Positions 43,427 through 52,538 of a stretch of 64,000 nucleotides of DNA are shown here, piece by piece (position 1 is the stretch's first letter; every line of letters begins with the position of its first letter). The DNA lies in assembly GCA_017552535.1 (NCBI GenBank), contig JAFZPV010000003.1, positions 1 through 64,000 of the forward strand, written 5' to 3'. This DNA comes from Clostridia bacterium. Lineage in GTDB: Bacteria; Bacillota; Clostridia; Christensenellales; Aristaeellaceae. The notes below the pieces were generated by a model. The model made no database searches, was not told the DNA's origin, and worked only from the letters and a program-made list of their open reading frames with translations. A program made the position numbers and the translations under genes.

Positions 43427-44275
43427 TCAGATAACCTCGATAAAGTGCCTGCGCACCGCGTTTGCGCCGGGCACAAGGCGGATCATGCCGGGTTTGTGCT
43501 CTATGTTCATATCACAGGATTCAAAGTCCGGTGCGTTGGTCCAGGGTTCGATGCATACATAGTCCGCGCCGGGCTTGGTCCAAAGCATCAGCACGTCCAT
43601 GCCGTCGTATCTTACGCGTATGCGCTTGTCGCACACATTGCTGGCCAGGGTCGCTTCACGGCTCTTGAGATACGGGAACACCAGCGCATCCACCGCAAAG
43701 TATTCCGTCTTCAGGGGCAGGCAGGAGACGTTCTCCCCCATGATCTCATAATCATCCGCCAGGAGGTTGCCGTGCAGAATGAAGCGTTTGAGGGTCTCGG
43801 GACGCTCGAAAAAGATGCTGCATTGTTCAAGGCCGCCGAATGTACGGTAAGCTTCATGGGAACCAAGACCGCAGTAAAAGACCTCGCTGCCCCGGTTCTC
43901 CACTTCGTAGCGCACGGTGATGGTGCTGCCGGACACGCTGTATTCCGCAAACATCGCATATTCGAAGGGGAAGCCTTCTTCCTGATGGGTCAGTTCATAG
44001 CGGGCGATCGTTTCATCGGAATAGACCAGCTTCCAGGGCAGCTTTCTGGCAAAACCGTGCTTCTGCATGGGATATCTTTTGCCGTTCAGCAGATAAGCGT
44101 CTTCTTTCAGGCCGCCGCAGACCGGGAACATGATGGGCGCGCGGTTTGCCCAGAATTTGGGATCGCCCTGCCAGAGTCTTTCTTCTCCGTCCCTGTCCAG
44201 GATGGAATGCATCTCTGCGCCGAAGTCCGAAATGCGCACGCGGATCAGTCCGCTGTTCAAGGTTACAAATTCCAT
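43427..44275 (-). CDS. Aldose 1-epimerase-family protein
   Basis: 282 residues of the galactose-mutarotase fold: IRVRISDFGAEMHSILD, then NRAPIMFPVCGG, KRYPMQKHGFARK (His and Arg of the family near 72-77) and the general-base region WTNAPDF near 248. This short LacX-like type acts on free or phosphorylated sugars. aaaggacgtgcg precedes the ATG. Divergent from the promoter at 44368; co-transcribed with cutC. Confidence 0.9.
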   Translation of the reverse strand: MEFVTLNSGLIRVRISDFGAEMHSILDRDGEERLWQGDPKFWANRAPIMFPVCGGLKEDAYLLNGKRYPMQKHGFARKLPWKLVYSDETIARYELTHQEEGFPFEYAMFAEYSVSGSTITVRYEVENRGSEVFYCGLGSHEAYRTFGGLEQCSIFFERPETLKRFILHGNLLADDYEIMGENVSCLPLKTEYFAVDALVFPYLKSREATLASNVCDKRIRVRYDGMDVLMLWTKPGADYVCIEPWTNAPDFESCDMNIEHKPGMIRLVPGANAVRRHFIEVI

Positions 44276-44367
44276 ATCGCACGTCCTTTCTGCTTTCAGC
44301 TGTCCGAATTACAATTCTGAAGACAAAAGCATTGTGCGCTTATTTTATTACAATTTTATTTCAATTA

Positions 44368-44396
44368 TTTACAAATTTGTTTTGATATGTTATAAT
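44368..44396 (+). promoter_or_regulatory. Promoter of the TPR protein / DUF362 operon
   Basis: TTTACA, 17 bases, TATAAT, 28 bases before the start at 44424, in a strongly AT-rich gap. Confidence 0.82.
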
Positions 44397-44423
44397 TATT
44401 CAGAATATTTTTCGGAGGCAGTT

Positions 44424-45422
44424 ATGAAAAAGAACGCGGACGGAAAGCATGCCATTTCCACTAATACGAAAGCAGAGCGTAAGAAAGCGGCAAGGCGCGC
44501 ACGCAGGCTCACATTCCTGTTGATTTGCGTGATCATCGCATCGCTGGCGGCCTGCTACGCGCTGGTGCTGAAGCCCCGCAGCAGCTACGATAAGGCCGAA
44601 GCGCATTTCGCCCAGCACGAATGGCTGATGGCGGAGATGGCGTACAGGTCTCTTGGCAAGTATGAAGACAGCCAGGAGAAGGCCTCGTTTGCGGAGTGCA
44701 TGCGGCTGTTTGACGAATCTGATCTGGACAAAGCCGCCGTGGTATACGAGCAGCTTTCCGAAGACAATAAAGCCCGCGCGAGAGAAGAGCTTGGCTCCTT
44801 CAGCGCGCTTGCGGAGCAGGCCATCGAGCAGGACCGTTACGAAGACGCTTACAAGTATTATTCGCTGGACAAGGAAAATCCCGACAGCACAGACGTTATG
44901 GACGCGCTGGACGTGTATATCCAGGCATCCGCGCTGATGGAAGAAGGCGAGTACGCCCAGGCCCGCGAGCTGATAACGGCGCTGCCCTCCGGCATCAACG
45001 CCATGAGTCCGCGCCTGCAGAGCCTTGCGGACGACAGCTTTGAAAAGGAATACGAGCGCTACGACGCCCTGAGCTATACCGATCTCGACCAGGCCATGCA
45101 GGGCATGGAGAGCATACAGGACGAGTACGAGCCGGCGGCGGAATTCGTAAAAGCCACGCTGGAAGCGTATAACGCCGGCATCTCCCTCATGCACGCCGAG
45201 AAATACGCCGACGCGCGCACTCTGTTTGGACGCATCGTGAGCTATTCCGACTGTGAGTATCAGATCGGAGCATGCTATGTGCTGGAGGCTTCCGCCCTGG
45301 CGGAAAAGGGTGACGAAGCAAGCGCGCTGGAAATGATAAGCAGCGTGGACTCCATAGACGAATACCTTGATCTGATCCCGGAAGACGGCGCACTGGCGGC
45401 GCTGCTCAGACAGGAGAATTAA
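44424..45422 (+). CDS. Membrane-anchored TPR-like protein
   Basis: 332 residues. A basic tail (KAERKKAARRARR) and one transmembrane helix (~31-50) put the rest outside. The outside part is acidic helical repeats of TPR/Sel1 type (YDKAEAHFAQHEWLMAEMAY, EDAYKYYSLDKE, YADARTLFGRIVSYSD). An LAAC sequence occurs inside the helix, but a lipoprotein signal is unlikely since the basic tail is long. It is directly followed by the DUF362 gene with no gap. Function unknown. Confidence 0.82.
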   Translation: MKKNADGKHAISTNTKAERKKAARRARRLTFLLICVIIASLAACYALVLKPRSSYDKAEAHFAQHEWLMAEMAYRSLGKYEDSQEKASFAECMRLFDESDLDKAAVVYEQLSEDNKARAREELGSFSALAEQAIEQDRYEDAYKYYSLDKENPDSTDVMDALDVYIQASALMEEGEYAQARELITALPSGINAMSPRLQSLADDSFEKEYERYDALSYTDLDQAMQGMESIQDEYEPAAEFVKATLEAYNAGISLMHAEKYADARTLFGRIVSYSDCEYQIGACYVLEASALAEKGDEASALEMISSVDSIDEYLDLIPEDGALAALLRQEN

Positions 45423-46562
45423 ATGGGCGCTATCGTTTCCGTCGTCGCCTGCCCCAGCTATGACGAACAGGACGTAAAAGCCGCTTTCAGGCGGCTTTTG
45501 GCGCCGTTTGGCGAGCTTGATTTCGTGAAGCCCGGCGCGAAGATCGTGATCAAGGCAAATCTGGTGAGCATGCTGAAGCCCGAATCCGCAGCCACCACAC
45601 ACCCCGCGCTGCTGACGGAGCTGTGCAGGCTTCTCATCTCCAAAGGCGCCGAAGTGGTGGTGGGCGACAGCCCGGGCGGCCTGTACACCAGCGCGTACGT
45701 CAATACCGTTTACAGCGTGACCGGCGTAAAAGCGGTTACGAAGACCGGGGCTGCCCTCAATCAGGATTTTTCCCACGTTCACGCGGAAAATCCGCAGGGG
45801 CATACCCTGACTTCGCTGGAATACACCTCGTATCTGGATAAGGCGGACGCCATCATCGACTTCTGCAAGCTCAAAACCCACGGCATGATGGGGCTTTCCG
45901 CCTGCGTGAAAAACATGTTCGGCTGCATCCCCGGCACCTACAAGCCGGAATACCATTACCGTTTTCCCAGCCACGCCGAATTCGCTGACATGCTGGTGGA
46001 CCTGAACGAGCGTTTCCGGCCCGCCCTGTGCATCGTGGACGCGGTAACGGGTATGGAAGGCAACGGCCCCACCATGGGCACGCCGCGCCACATCGGCGCT
46101 CTGCTGGCATCTGATTCCCCCTACGCCTGCGACAGAGTCTGTGCTGAACTGATCGGCCTCGATCCGGAGGGCCTTGAAACGGTAGTGGCGGCAAAAAAGC
46201 GCGGGCTCGAGCCGGAATACGAAGTGATCGGCGACCCGCAGCGGTTCAAGATCAGCGATTACGAGCTGGTCCGCACCCGGAAGGACCTGAGCTTCAACCG
46301 GGAGTTCAAAGGCATTCTGGGAAAACTGGTGGGCGGCTTTATCCGAAAGGCTCTGTGCTCCGTGCCGAAGGTAAAAAAGAGCAAATGCGTGGGCTGCGAA
46401 AAATGCGCAAACATTTGCCCCGCGAAAGCCATTCATATGAAGCGCAGAAAGCCCTGCATCGACCGATCCAAATGCATACGCTGCTTCTGCTGCCAGGAAT
46501 TCTGCCCCAAAGGCGCCATGAAGGTGAAGCGGCCTATTATCGCGAAGCTGATGAACCGGTAA
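45423..46562 (+). CDS. DUF362 protein with C-terminal ferredoxin domain
   Basis: 379 residues. The DUF362 part (1-295) shows IKANLVSMLKPESAATTHP, VVVGDSPGG and FCKLKTHGMMGLSACVKN, a fold that probably binds a cofactor or substrate with conserved Lys and His. The C-terminus carries two [4Fe-4S] motifs, CVGCEKCANICPAKA and CIRCFCCQEFCP. Such proteins are common in anaerobes; their reaction is not established. Its ATG lies immediately after the preceding stop, and a strong terminator follows. Confidence 0.9.
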   Translation: MGAIVSVVACPSYDEQDVKAAFRRLLAPFGELDFVKPGAKIVIKANLVSMLKPESAATTHPALLTELCRLLISKGAEVVVGDSPGGLYTSAYVNTVYSVTGVKAVTKTGAALNQDFSHVHAENPQGHTLTSLEYTSYLDKADAIIDFCKLKTHGMMGLSACVKNMFGCIPGTYKPEYHYRFPSHAEFADMLVDLNERFRPALCIVDAVTGMEGNGPTMGTPRHIGALLASDSPYACDRVCAELIGLDPEGLETVVAAKKRGLEPEYEVIGDPQRFKISDYELVRTRKDLSFNREFKGILGKLVGGFIRKALCSVPKVKKSKCVGCEKCANICPAKAIHMKRRKPCIDRSKCIRCFCCQEFCPKGAMKVKRPIIAKLMNR

Positions 46563-46580
46563 TTAAATCTGTATAACAGT

Positions 46581-46618
46581 AAAACCCGAAGCGGGAACGT
46601 TCCTGCTTCGGGCTTTTA
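46581..46618. terminator. Bidirectional terminator
   Basis: 13-bp stem with one G-U pair (cccgaagcgggaa/ttcctgcttcggg), aaaa on the left and ctttta on the right, between convergent genes. Confidence 0.85.
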
Positions 46619-46635
46619 TGCGCGGAGTCTGCCGG

Positions 46636-47097
46636 CTACGCCTTGCTGCGTCTTTTGAATGATTTTGGCGCGTCGCGCACGACTCGGAAAAGGATCGTGG
46701 CGGCGAATATGCCAAGGGCCATCGAGCCGCACACGATCACGGCGTACAGGCCCCTTTCCACAAAGGTGCTTACATCCTTTTGCATCAAGCCCAGCAGGGA
46801 ATAAAACAGCGCGCCTCCGGGGATCATGGGGATGTTGACCGGGATCACGAAAACCGTGACCGGTGTTTTGAGCACCCGCGCCATGATCTCGGAGTATAAA
46901 GTGCCCAGCGCAGCCGCGCCGGCGCAGGCGGCCGCCAGGTGTACGCCGTGCCTTTCAGCCACAAGATACGCAAGCCATGTGAGCGCGCCGCCCAGGCCCG
47001 TAAACAGCAGTTTTTTCGTACGCATGCCGTAGATCAGTCCAAAGCCCAGCGAGCTCGTGCACGCCCACAGAACCGGCAAGATCCATTCCTTCATCAT
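46636..47097 (-). CDS. Threonine/serine exporter subunit, C-terminal half type
   Basis: 153 residues, four to five transmembrane helices, matching the short DUF3815/ThrE2 half of the ThrE exporter (VFVIPVNIPMIPGGALFYSLLGL near 83-105). It works with the N-terminal half encoded seven bases upstream. Together they should export threonine, serine or related small metabolites; the substrate is by family only. gaggcgcgt precedes the ATG. Confidence 0.9.
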   Translation of the reverse strand: MMKEWILPVLWACTSSLGFGLIYGMRTKKLLFTGLGGALTWLAYLVAERHGVHLAAACAGAAALGTLYSEIMARVLKTPVTVFVIPVNIPMIPGGALFYSLLGLMQKDVSTFVERGLYAVIVCGSMALGIFAATILFRVVRDAPKSFKRRSKA

Positions 47098-47104
47098 ACG
47101 CGCC

Positions 47105-47872
47105 TCACAAACCCATATAGCCGGACAGCGTGAACATGCCCGCGGCGCCGATGGCGATGATCACGGCCAGGAAAAGCGATTCCGACAGGTGCATGATGCC
47201 CGCCTGGATGTCGCCGGAGATGAAGTCCCGAAAGCCGTTGAGCATCTCTATACCCGGTATCAGCACCATCACTGCGCCGATGATGATCTTGTCCGCGTCG
47301 CGGCCCAGCCCTGCATGCACCAGAAGCATGGCTGAAAAGGACGCCCAGGCAGAACCGGCCAGGGCCATAAAGACCTTGTTGAAGCCCGTTTTTTCAAACA
47401 GGCAGCGCGCGGCATACAGCATGGCGCCCACCACGGCGCTCGCTGCCGCGTCCAGGGCGCTTCCTCCAAAGAACAGGGTGAACATGGAACAGGTGAACGC
47501 GTAGATCAACAGGTTCTGCCAGCGCGTGTACCTGGGACGCGACGTCAGATCCCGAAGCATGCGGCTGATCTCTTCAGGTTCGGGCCTGTCACGGCAGATC
47601 TCCCGGCTCAGGTTGTTGAGCCTGTCCAGCAGCTCCATATCGGTCTGCTGGGTATCCACGCGCCGGGTGAGCGTATATTCCTCATCGCCGAATCTTGCGG
47701 AGGCGATGATATGCGACGGCACGGCGGTCACCTGGGGTTCCAGGCCGCCGTAAGCGGCGAGCAGGCGCGTGACCGTATCCTCGATGCGGTAGATCTCCGC
47801 TCCGGAGACCTGCATGAGTTTGGCAATATCGAGGATCTGGGTCAGCAGCCTCGGAATGGAAGCGTTTTTCAT
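47105..47872 (-). CDS. Threonine/serine exporter subunit, N-terminal half type
   Basis: 255 residues of the DUF1212/ThrE1 type: an N-terminal soluble part (LMQVSGAEIYRIEDTVTRLL) followed by about five transmembrane helices (GSALDAAASAVVGAMLY, VMVLIPGIEMLNGFRDFISGD). It lacks a clear ribosome site and starts four bases after the SGNH gene stop, which suggests translational coupling. Confidence 0.9.
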   Translation of the reverse strand: MKNASIPRLLTQILDIAKLMQVSGAEIYRIEDTVTRLLAAYGGLEPQVTAVPSHIIASARFGDEEYTLTRRVDTQQTDMELLDRLNNLSREICRDRPEPEEISRMLRDLTSRPRYTRWQNLLIYAFTCSMFTLFFGGSALDAAASAVVGAMLYAARCLFEKTGFNKVFMALAGSAWASFSAMLLVHAGLGRDADKIIIGAVMVLIPGIEMLNGFRDFISGDIQAGIMHLSESLFLAVIIAIGAAGMFTLSGYMGL

Positions 47873-47876
47873 GGTA

Positions 47877-48935
47877 TCAGCGGATCGAAAGCGCCTGTTT
47901 GAGCACAGGCAGGATCGTTTGGGCCATGCGGTAGAATCCCAGGTCGTTGGGATGAGAACCGTCCACGGTGCAGGCGTCGCGGTCTTCGCTGCCGAACAGG
48001 TCGAAGCCGTCGATGAACCACACCTTTTTATCGCCCTCTTCCACCGCGCAGTCGTATGTTGCCTTTATGATCTCTCGGCGCAGGGGCGTTTCGGCCGGGT
48101 TGGCTTCACAGTCCGGACGCGAAATGAAGATCACGGGAAGCTCCGGCTGGGCCCTGCGGATGATGGAAAAGAAGCGGCTGTGGGTGTTTAAAAGATGCTC
48201 AGGGGTAGGCGCGTTATGGTCGTAATCGTACACGAAGGCGCTCATCCTGAGCGCTGCGATGTACTGCGCCATGCTGTCTTCGCCCTTGGCGTTGCCGGAA
48301 AAGCCCAGATTGATGTGGTCGCAGTCCAGCCACCTGGTGATGTGGCCCTGATAGCTGTTGCCGGGTCTTGACGCGCAGCCGCCCTGGGTGATGGAAGAAC
48401 CGTAGTACACCACGGGCGTATCGATGGCATAAGGCCTGGGAGCGCATACCTGGGCGCCCTCCTCCACGCCGATGTAAAGCTGGGTGATGCCGTTGTACAG
48501 AGGCAGATTGAGCTCGATCTGGGCGCTTTCCGTGCGGGTGCGGAATTCGCCTTCAAAGAAGCCGCCGTTGCCGTTTCCGGGACGAATGGCAGCGCGGAAT
48601 ACGCCGTTTACATACGCGTCGATGCCCGCGCTGCCGGTGATGGGCATATGGGACATGAACCCGCCAAAGCGGCTTTCGCAGCGCAGCGCGATGCGGGGAG
48701 AATCGGTCATAAAGCGGACGCGTCCGCCGGCGGTGTGCCAGGAAAGGGATCTTACGCCGTCTGAGCATGCAGGCAGCAGTTCCAGGGGCAGGCGGTTAAA
48801 ATCGTTTCCCTGATGCACGGCAAGCCCGCGCAGCTGGATCGGCTCGTCGTGGACCGAATACCATTTGAGGCCCGCAGCTTCAAAGCTGCTGCCCAGCAGA
48901 AAGTTTTTGTCGATGAGCGTTATATCCTGCTTCAT
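47877..48935 (-). CDS. Cytoplasmic SGNH/GDSL hydrolase with N-terminal sandwich
   Basis: 352 residues without signal peptide. Residues ~30-165 form a beta-sandwich of the kind found before SGNH domains in carbohydrate esterases. The hydrolase follows: Ser181 in YYGSSITQGG, GFSGNAKGE, and D325/H328 in DGSHPNDLGF. The start at 48935 follows ggaggcggctgt; an upstream ATG ten codons earlier is less supported. It leads the operon with the ThrE halves. Probable deacetylation or deacylation of an imported sugar; substrate unknown. Confidence 0.86.
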   Translation of the reverse strand: MKQDITLIDKNFLLGSSFEAAGLKWYSVHDEPIQLRGLAVHQGNDFNRLPLELLPACSDGVRSLSWHTAGGRVRFMTDSPRIALRCESRFGGFMSHMPITGSAGIDAYVNGVFRAAIRPGNGNGGFFEGEFRTRTESAQIELNLPLYNGITQLYIGVEEGAQVCAPRPYAIDTPVVYYGSSITQGGCASRPGNSYQGHITRWLDCDHINLGFSGNAKGEDSMAQYIAALRMSAFVYDYDHNAPTPEHLLNTHSRFFSIIRRAQPELPVIFISRPDCEANPAETPLRREIIKATYDCAVEEGDKKVWFIDGFDLFGSEDRDACTVDGSHPNDLGFYRMAQTILPVLKQALSIR

Positions 48936-48956
48936 ATACAGCCGCCTCCAAAGACC

Positions 48957-48985
48957 GGCAGGCACTTCACTGGGAAGTGCCCGCC
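48957..48985 (-). terminator. Terminator after ftsZ
   Basis: Minus-strand stem ggcgggcacttc/gaagtgcctgcc (12 bp with one mismatch, loop of five) then ggtcttt. It ends the division cluster before the SGNH gene. Confidence 0.75.
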
Positions 48986-49004
48986 TGAATGATCGGTATA
49001 TACG

Positions 49005-50306
49005 TTATTCTTCTTCGTTTTTCAGGAAAGAGGGTTTGTCCGGCGTCATTCCCCTGCGCTGACGGCGCTCCACGAAAGGTGCGCTGCTGTCGTAAGTGGC
49101 AGTTTCAGGGCGCTTTTTCGGAGGAATGTGCGTGTCGGGCGCGGGGCGCTTTACCGGCGGCTTGCCGGGAACGGGTCTGGCGGGGCGCACATGGGGCTTG
49201 CCTTCTTCTCCGGCAGGCCTGGGCGGCCTGTGCAGGGGCTTGTGCTCTTCTCCGTCAAAGATCGGGGGCACGCTCACCTTTTCGCCGTCTTCCGGATTCA
49301 CGGGACGGGGACGCCTGGGCAGCTCGCTGTGGCCGGGGTTGCCCTTGTAGAGCTGTTTTTCAAAGCCTGTGGCGATCACGGTGATTCGCACCTCGTCGGT
49401 GAGGTTATCGTCGATGCCGGCGCCGAAGATGATGTTGGCTTCGGGATCGGCGGCCTGCTGGATGATCTGCGCGGCTTCGTTGACCTCCATGAGGGTCATA
49501 TCCTGGGAGCCGGTGACGTTGAGCAGCACCGCGCGCGCGCCGTCGATGGAGGTCTCCAGCATCGGGCTGGAGATGGCAGCCTTGGCAGCTTCCACCAGGC
49601 GGTTCTCGCCGCTGGCGGTGCCGATGCCCATATGAGCAAGGCCTCTGGACTCCATGACCGTGCGAACGTCCGCAAAGTCAAGGTTGATCAGGGCGGGCAG
49701 CGCGATCAGGTCGGAAATGCCCTGAATGCCCTGGCGCAGCGTATCGTCAGCGTAACGGAAGGCCTCGGTCATGGTGGTAGCTTTGTTGACCACCTGGAGC
49801 AGCCTGTCGTTGGGTACGACCACCAGCGTGTCCACATTGGTCTTCAGCTCCGCGATGCCCTTTTCGGCGTTCTTCATGCGGGTGCGTCCTTCAAACAGGA
49901 AAGGCTTGGACACGACGCCGATGGTAAGAATGCCCTGATCGCGGGCGATCTCGGCGATGATGGGGGCAGCGCCCGTGCCGGTTCCGCCGCCCATGCCGCA
50001 GGTGACGAACACCAGGTCGGCGCCCTGCATCAGCTGGGCCAGCTCCTCACGGCTCTCTTCCGCGGCGCGCTTGCCGATCTCGGGATTCGCTCCGGCGCCA
50101 AGACCCTTCGTGAGCTTTTCGCCGATCTGCACCTTGGTGGGCGCTTTGGACATGGTGAGCGCCTGCTTGTCCGTATTCACCGCGATAAACTCAACGCCCC
50201 TAAGGCCGCTGTCCACCATGCGGTTTACGGCATTCGTTCCGGCGCCGCCGACGCCGATGACCTTTATGGTCGCAAAATTGCTTGTGTCAAATTCGTACTG
50301 CAGCAC
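49005..50306 (-). CDS. ftsZ: Cell division protein FtsZ
   Basis: 433 residues. FtsZ polymerises with GTP at midcell into the division ring. The tubulin signature GGGTGTG is at 106-112, and the N-terminal glycine-rich loop [14 protein letters not shown] is at 17-30. The globular part ends near 317. About 100 residues of Pro/Arg/Lys-rich linker follow ([27 protein letters not shown]), then the conserved tail DKPSFLKN that binds FtsA and other partners. The start is GTG at 50306 with gaggggg seven bases before it. Last gene of the cluster; ftsA is 19 bases upstream. Confidence 0.98.
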   Translation of the reverse strand: MLQYEFDTSNFATIKVIGVGGAGTNAVNRMVDSGLRGVEFIAVNTDKQALTMSKAPTKVQIGEKLTKGLGAGANPEIGKRAAEESREELAQLMQGADLVFVTCGMGGGTGTGAAPIIAEIARDQGILTIGVVSKPFLFEGRTRMKNAEKGIAELKTNVDTLVVVPNDRLLQVVNKATTMTEAFRYADDTLRQGIQGISDLIALPALINLDFADVRTVMESRGLAHMGIGTASGENRLVEAAKAAISSPMLETSIDGARAVLLNVTGSQDMTLMEVNEAAQIIQQAADPEANIIFGAGIDDNLTDEVRITVIATGFEKQLYKGNPGHSELPRRPRPVNPEDGEKVSVPPIFDGEEHKPLHRPPRPAGEEGKPHVRPARPVPGKPPVKRPAPDTHIPPKKRPETATYDSSAPFVERRQRRGMTPDKPSFLKNEEE

Positions 50307-50325
50307 AAGGCATCCCCCTCGTCAA

Positions 50326-51555
50326 TTATTCCTCATCTTCGTTTTTAGATCTGCCGAGCAGACCTTTGAAGGTATCTACAACCCGCATAGGCAGAGTTTC
50401 TTCTTCGCCGAAGCGCTGCTCTATGGAGTCAAAGATCAGATCAACCAGTCCCAGAACGGACGCGTATTCCGGGCTTTGCAGCTTGTTGGTGTTTACGCTG
50501 ACCTCCGCTACCTCGCGTCCAAGGTATTTGGAGAGATATGCCGAGCCGCCCCTGAGGAGCGTGATTCCGCCGCCGGCCAGGTAGATCCTGGAGCGGGCGG
50601 TCAGTTCGGCCCCCTTGGCGTCGAACAGGGTGCGCTTCAGGTATTCGCACAGCTCTTCCAGCGAAACCGTGATCATGTTGCAGATGATCTCCGGTTTGTA
50701 GCGGATGCGCCTGCCTTCCTTATCGCGGCTCTCGGGAGGCCTGATCATTTCGTTGATGCCCTCGCCCACCGTCGCGCTGCGCTTGAGCAATTCCGCCTCG
50801 TCATAGCGGATCTCCAGCCTGTCAGCCAGGTCCGCCGTGATGTTGTTCCCGCCGAAGGGCAGCACCGCATGGTATACCATCGCGTCTCCCTTCAGCACAG
50901 AGAACTCCGTATTGTACATGCCGCAGTCGATAAATATGCAGCCGTCGTCCCTGTCTTTCACTGCGGTGCAAAGCAGCTGTTCTCCCAGCGACGGCGAAAG
51001 AAAGCCGTTGATGGTGATGCCCACGTTGCCCATGATGGCACGCATGTCGTCGATAAAGTCCGCCGAGGCGGTAATAAACGATATGCGCGCGGAAAGGTTC
51101 TCGCCGCGCAGTCCTTCCGGCTGCATGGTCTTGGGACCGCGGTCCACCGAATACCACGCCGGGGAGCGGTGGATCACGCAGTCGTCGCTCTCCGTAAACT
51201 TATATACGTCGGCGGCCATGTCTTCCACGGCCTGTATATCTTCGATATGCACGCGGCCGTCCGCGGACCGCACAGGCACTTCCGCGTCGGCAGTCCGCAC
51301 GTGGATAAATTCGCAGGGGACGCCGACATATATCTCGTTTATTTTTTCGCCCGCGTCGCTCTGCGCCGCGATGATGGAATTGTATACTGCTTTGCTTAGG
51401 TTATCCCAGTCCGTCCAATCTCCCGAGCTGTATCCCGCATAATCGACTTTTCCGCAGCTCACGATCTCACAATGGTTATTTCTTGCGCTGCTCTTCGCTA
51501 TAACGGTAACTATTTTCGAGGTGCCGAACTCGATAGCCGCTACCTTTGTTTTCAT
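50326..51555 (-). CDS. ftsA: Cell division protein FtsA
   Basis: 409 residues, actin-like ATPase that ties FtsZ to the membrane. Phosphate-1 (VAAIEFGTSKIVTVIA), phosphate-2 (CIFIDCGMYNTEFSVL near 200) and adenosine motif (IYLAGGGITLLRGG near 330) are present. The C-terminus MRVVDTFKGLLGRSKNE can form the membrane-binding amphipathic helix. The sequence is divergent from B. subtilis FtsA in the 1C region. It has its own promoter at 51608-51636 in addition to read-through from ftsQ. Confidence 0.94.
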   Translation of the reverse strand: MKTKVAAIEFGTSKIVTVIAKSSARNNHCEIVSCGKVDYAGYSSGDWTDWDNLSKAVYNSIIAAQSDAGEKINEIYVGVPCEFIHVRTADAEVPVRSADGRVHIEDIQAVEDMAADVYKFTESDDCVIHRSPAWYSVDRGPKTMQPEGLRGENLSARISFITASADFIDDMRAIMGNVGITINGFLSPSLGEQLLCTAVKDRDDGCIFIDCGMYNTEFSVLKGDAMVYHAVLPFGGNNITADLADRLEIRYDEAELLKRSATVGEGINEMIRPPESRDKEGRRIRYKPEIICNMITVSLEELCEYLKRTLFDAKGAELTARSRIYLAGGGITLLRGGSAYLSKYLGREVAEVSVNTNKLQSPEYASVLGLVDLIFDSIEQRFGEEETLPMRVVDTFKGLLGRSKNEDEE

Positions 51556-51607
51556 CTATATATCTCCCGCCTTATCGTGCGTACAACCCCGACACTTTTA
51601 TGACGGT

Positions 51608-51636
51608 ATTATACATTATCGAAATCAACTTGTAAA
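51608..51636 (-). promoter_or_regulatory. Promoter of ftsA-ftsZ
   Basis: Minus strand TTTACA, 17 bases, TATAAT, about 50 bases before ftsA. It lets ftsAZ be expressed apart from the murein genes. Confidence 0.82.
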
Positions 51637-51677
51637 TATCTTTTTGGTGAATATTTCGAAAGTATTACAAACAATCT

Positions 51678-52460
51678 TTACATACCCTTGGAGCTGTAGG
51701 TTTCTTCGGCGTCGGGCCGGTAGAAGCCGTTGGTGCCCGCCACTTCGATCAGGCCGTCCGACACGCCGGAATCCAGCATGCCCTTGGCGATGTCCAGCGA
51801 GGTCAGAACGTCGAATCGAAGATTGATGATGACCGGTACGCCTTTTGACGTGGTCAGGCGCACCTCCCTGGATTCCTTCACGCTGATGCTGGTGAAAATT
51901 CCCTGGTAACCGTTAGCGTAGATGACGCTTGCCACTTCGCGGGCGTCTTCAAGCTTCTGACCGTCTTCCGCCACGGTGATCAGGCCCGCCGTAGGATAGC
52001 GCAGCGCCACGCCGTTTACGAGGATCGGATCGTTTGCGCTCAAGCGGTCGCTGACCTTCAGCACGTAGTTGTCCTTATCGATGGTAACGTATTTTCCGGA
52101 AGTGCTCAGGGTCATCTGTGGCTCTCGGGCGGCGATCACAAGCGTAACGGACTGCTTTCCGCTTACACGGATCTCCTTTAAGACGAAATACCCTGTAGCA
52201 TTCACCGATTCGCGGGCCTTTTCCTCCCAGATGTGCCGGTCGGACATTTTCTGGTTGGTGATGCCGCTCAAGCGTATAAAATCGTAATCCGTAAGGCTTC
52301 TCGCGTAGGCCTCCGCCTGCGCGCCCGAAGCGTACTCCACGCCCACGCGTTTTACCCTGGCCGGTCCGCGGAACAAAAGAAACGCAACGACCGCTATCGC
52401 CAGGGCCGCCAGGACCAGGATGGCGATGATGGACGAGTTATCCCCTTTTTTCGCTTTCAT
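51678..52460 (-). CDS. ftsQ: Cell division protein FtsQ/DivIB
   Basis: About 260 residues: short basic inside part, one transmembrane helix (~12-32), then a POTRA-like domain (VKRVGVEYASGAQ onward) and a beta domain (LVIAAREPQMTLS; ILVNGVALRYPTAG). Part of the FtsQ-FtsB-FtsL complex of the divisome. Sequence similarity is weak, but position between murD and ftsA supports it. The second ATG (52460) has the better distance to ggagg than the first (52466). Confidence 0.85.
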   Translation of the reverse strand: MKAKKGDNSSIIAILVLAALAIAVVAFLLFRGPARVKRVGVEYASGAQAEAYARSLTDYDFIRLSGITNQKMSDRHIWEEKARESVNATGYFVLKEIRVSGKQSVTLVIAAREPQMTLSTSGKYVTIDKDNYVLKVSDRLSANDPILVNGVALRYPTAGLITVAEDGQKLEDAREVASVIYANGYQGIFTSISVKESREVRLTTSKGVPVIINLRFDVLTSLDIAKGMLDSGVSDGLIEVAGTNGFYRPDAEETYSSKGM

Positions 52461-52538
52461 TTGCATCTGCCTCCGTGTATATTTTGAGACGCAAAATCGA
52501 CAACCTTAGCGGTCGTCGATAATATGAGGACGTTTTCG

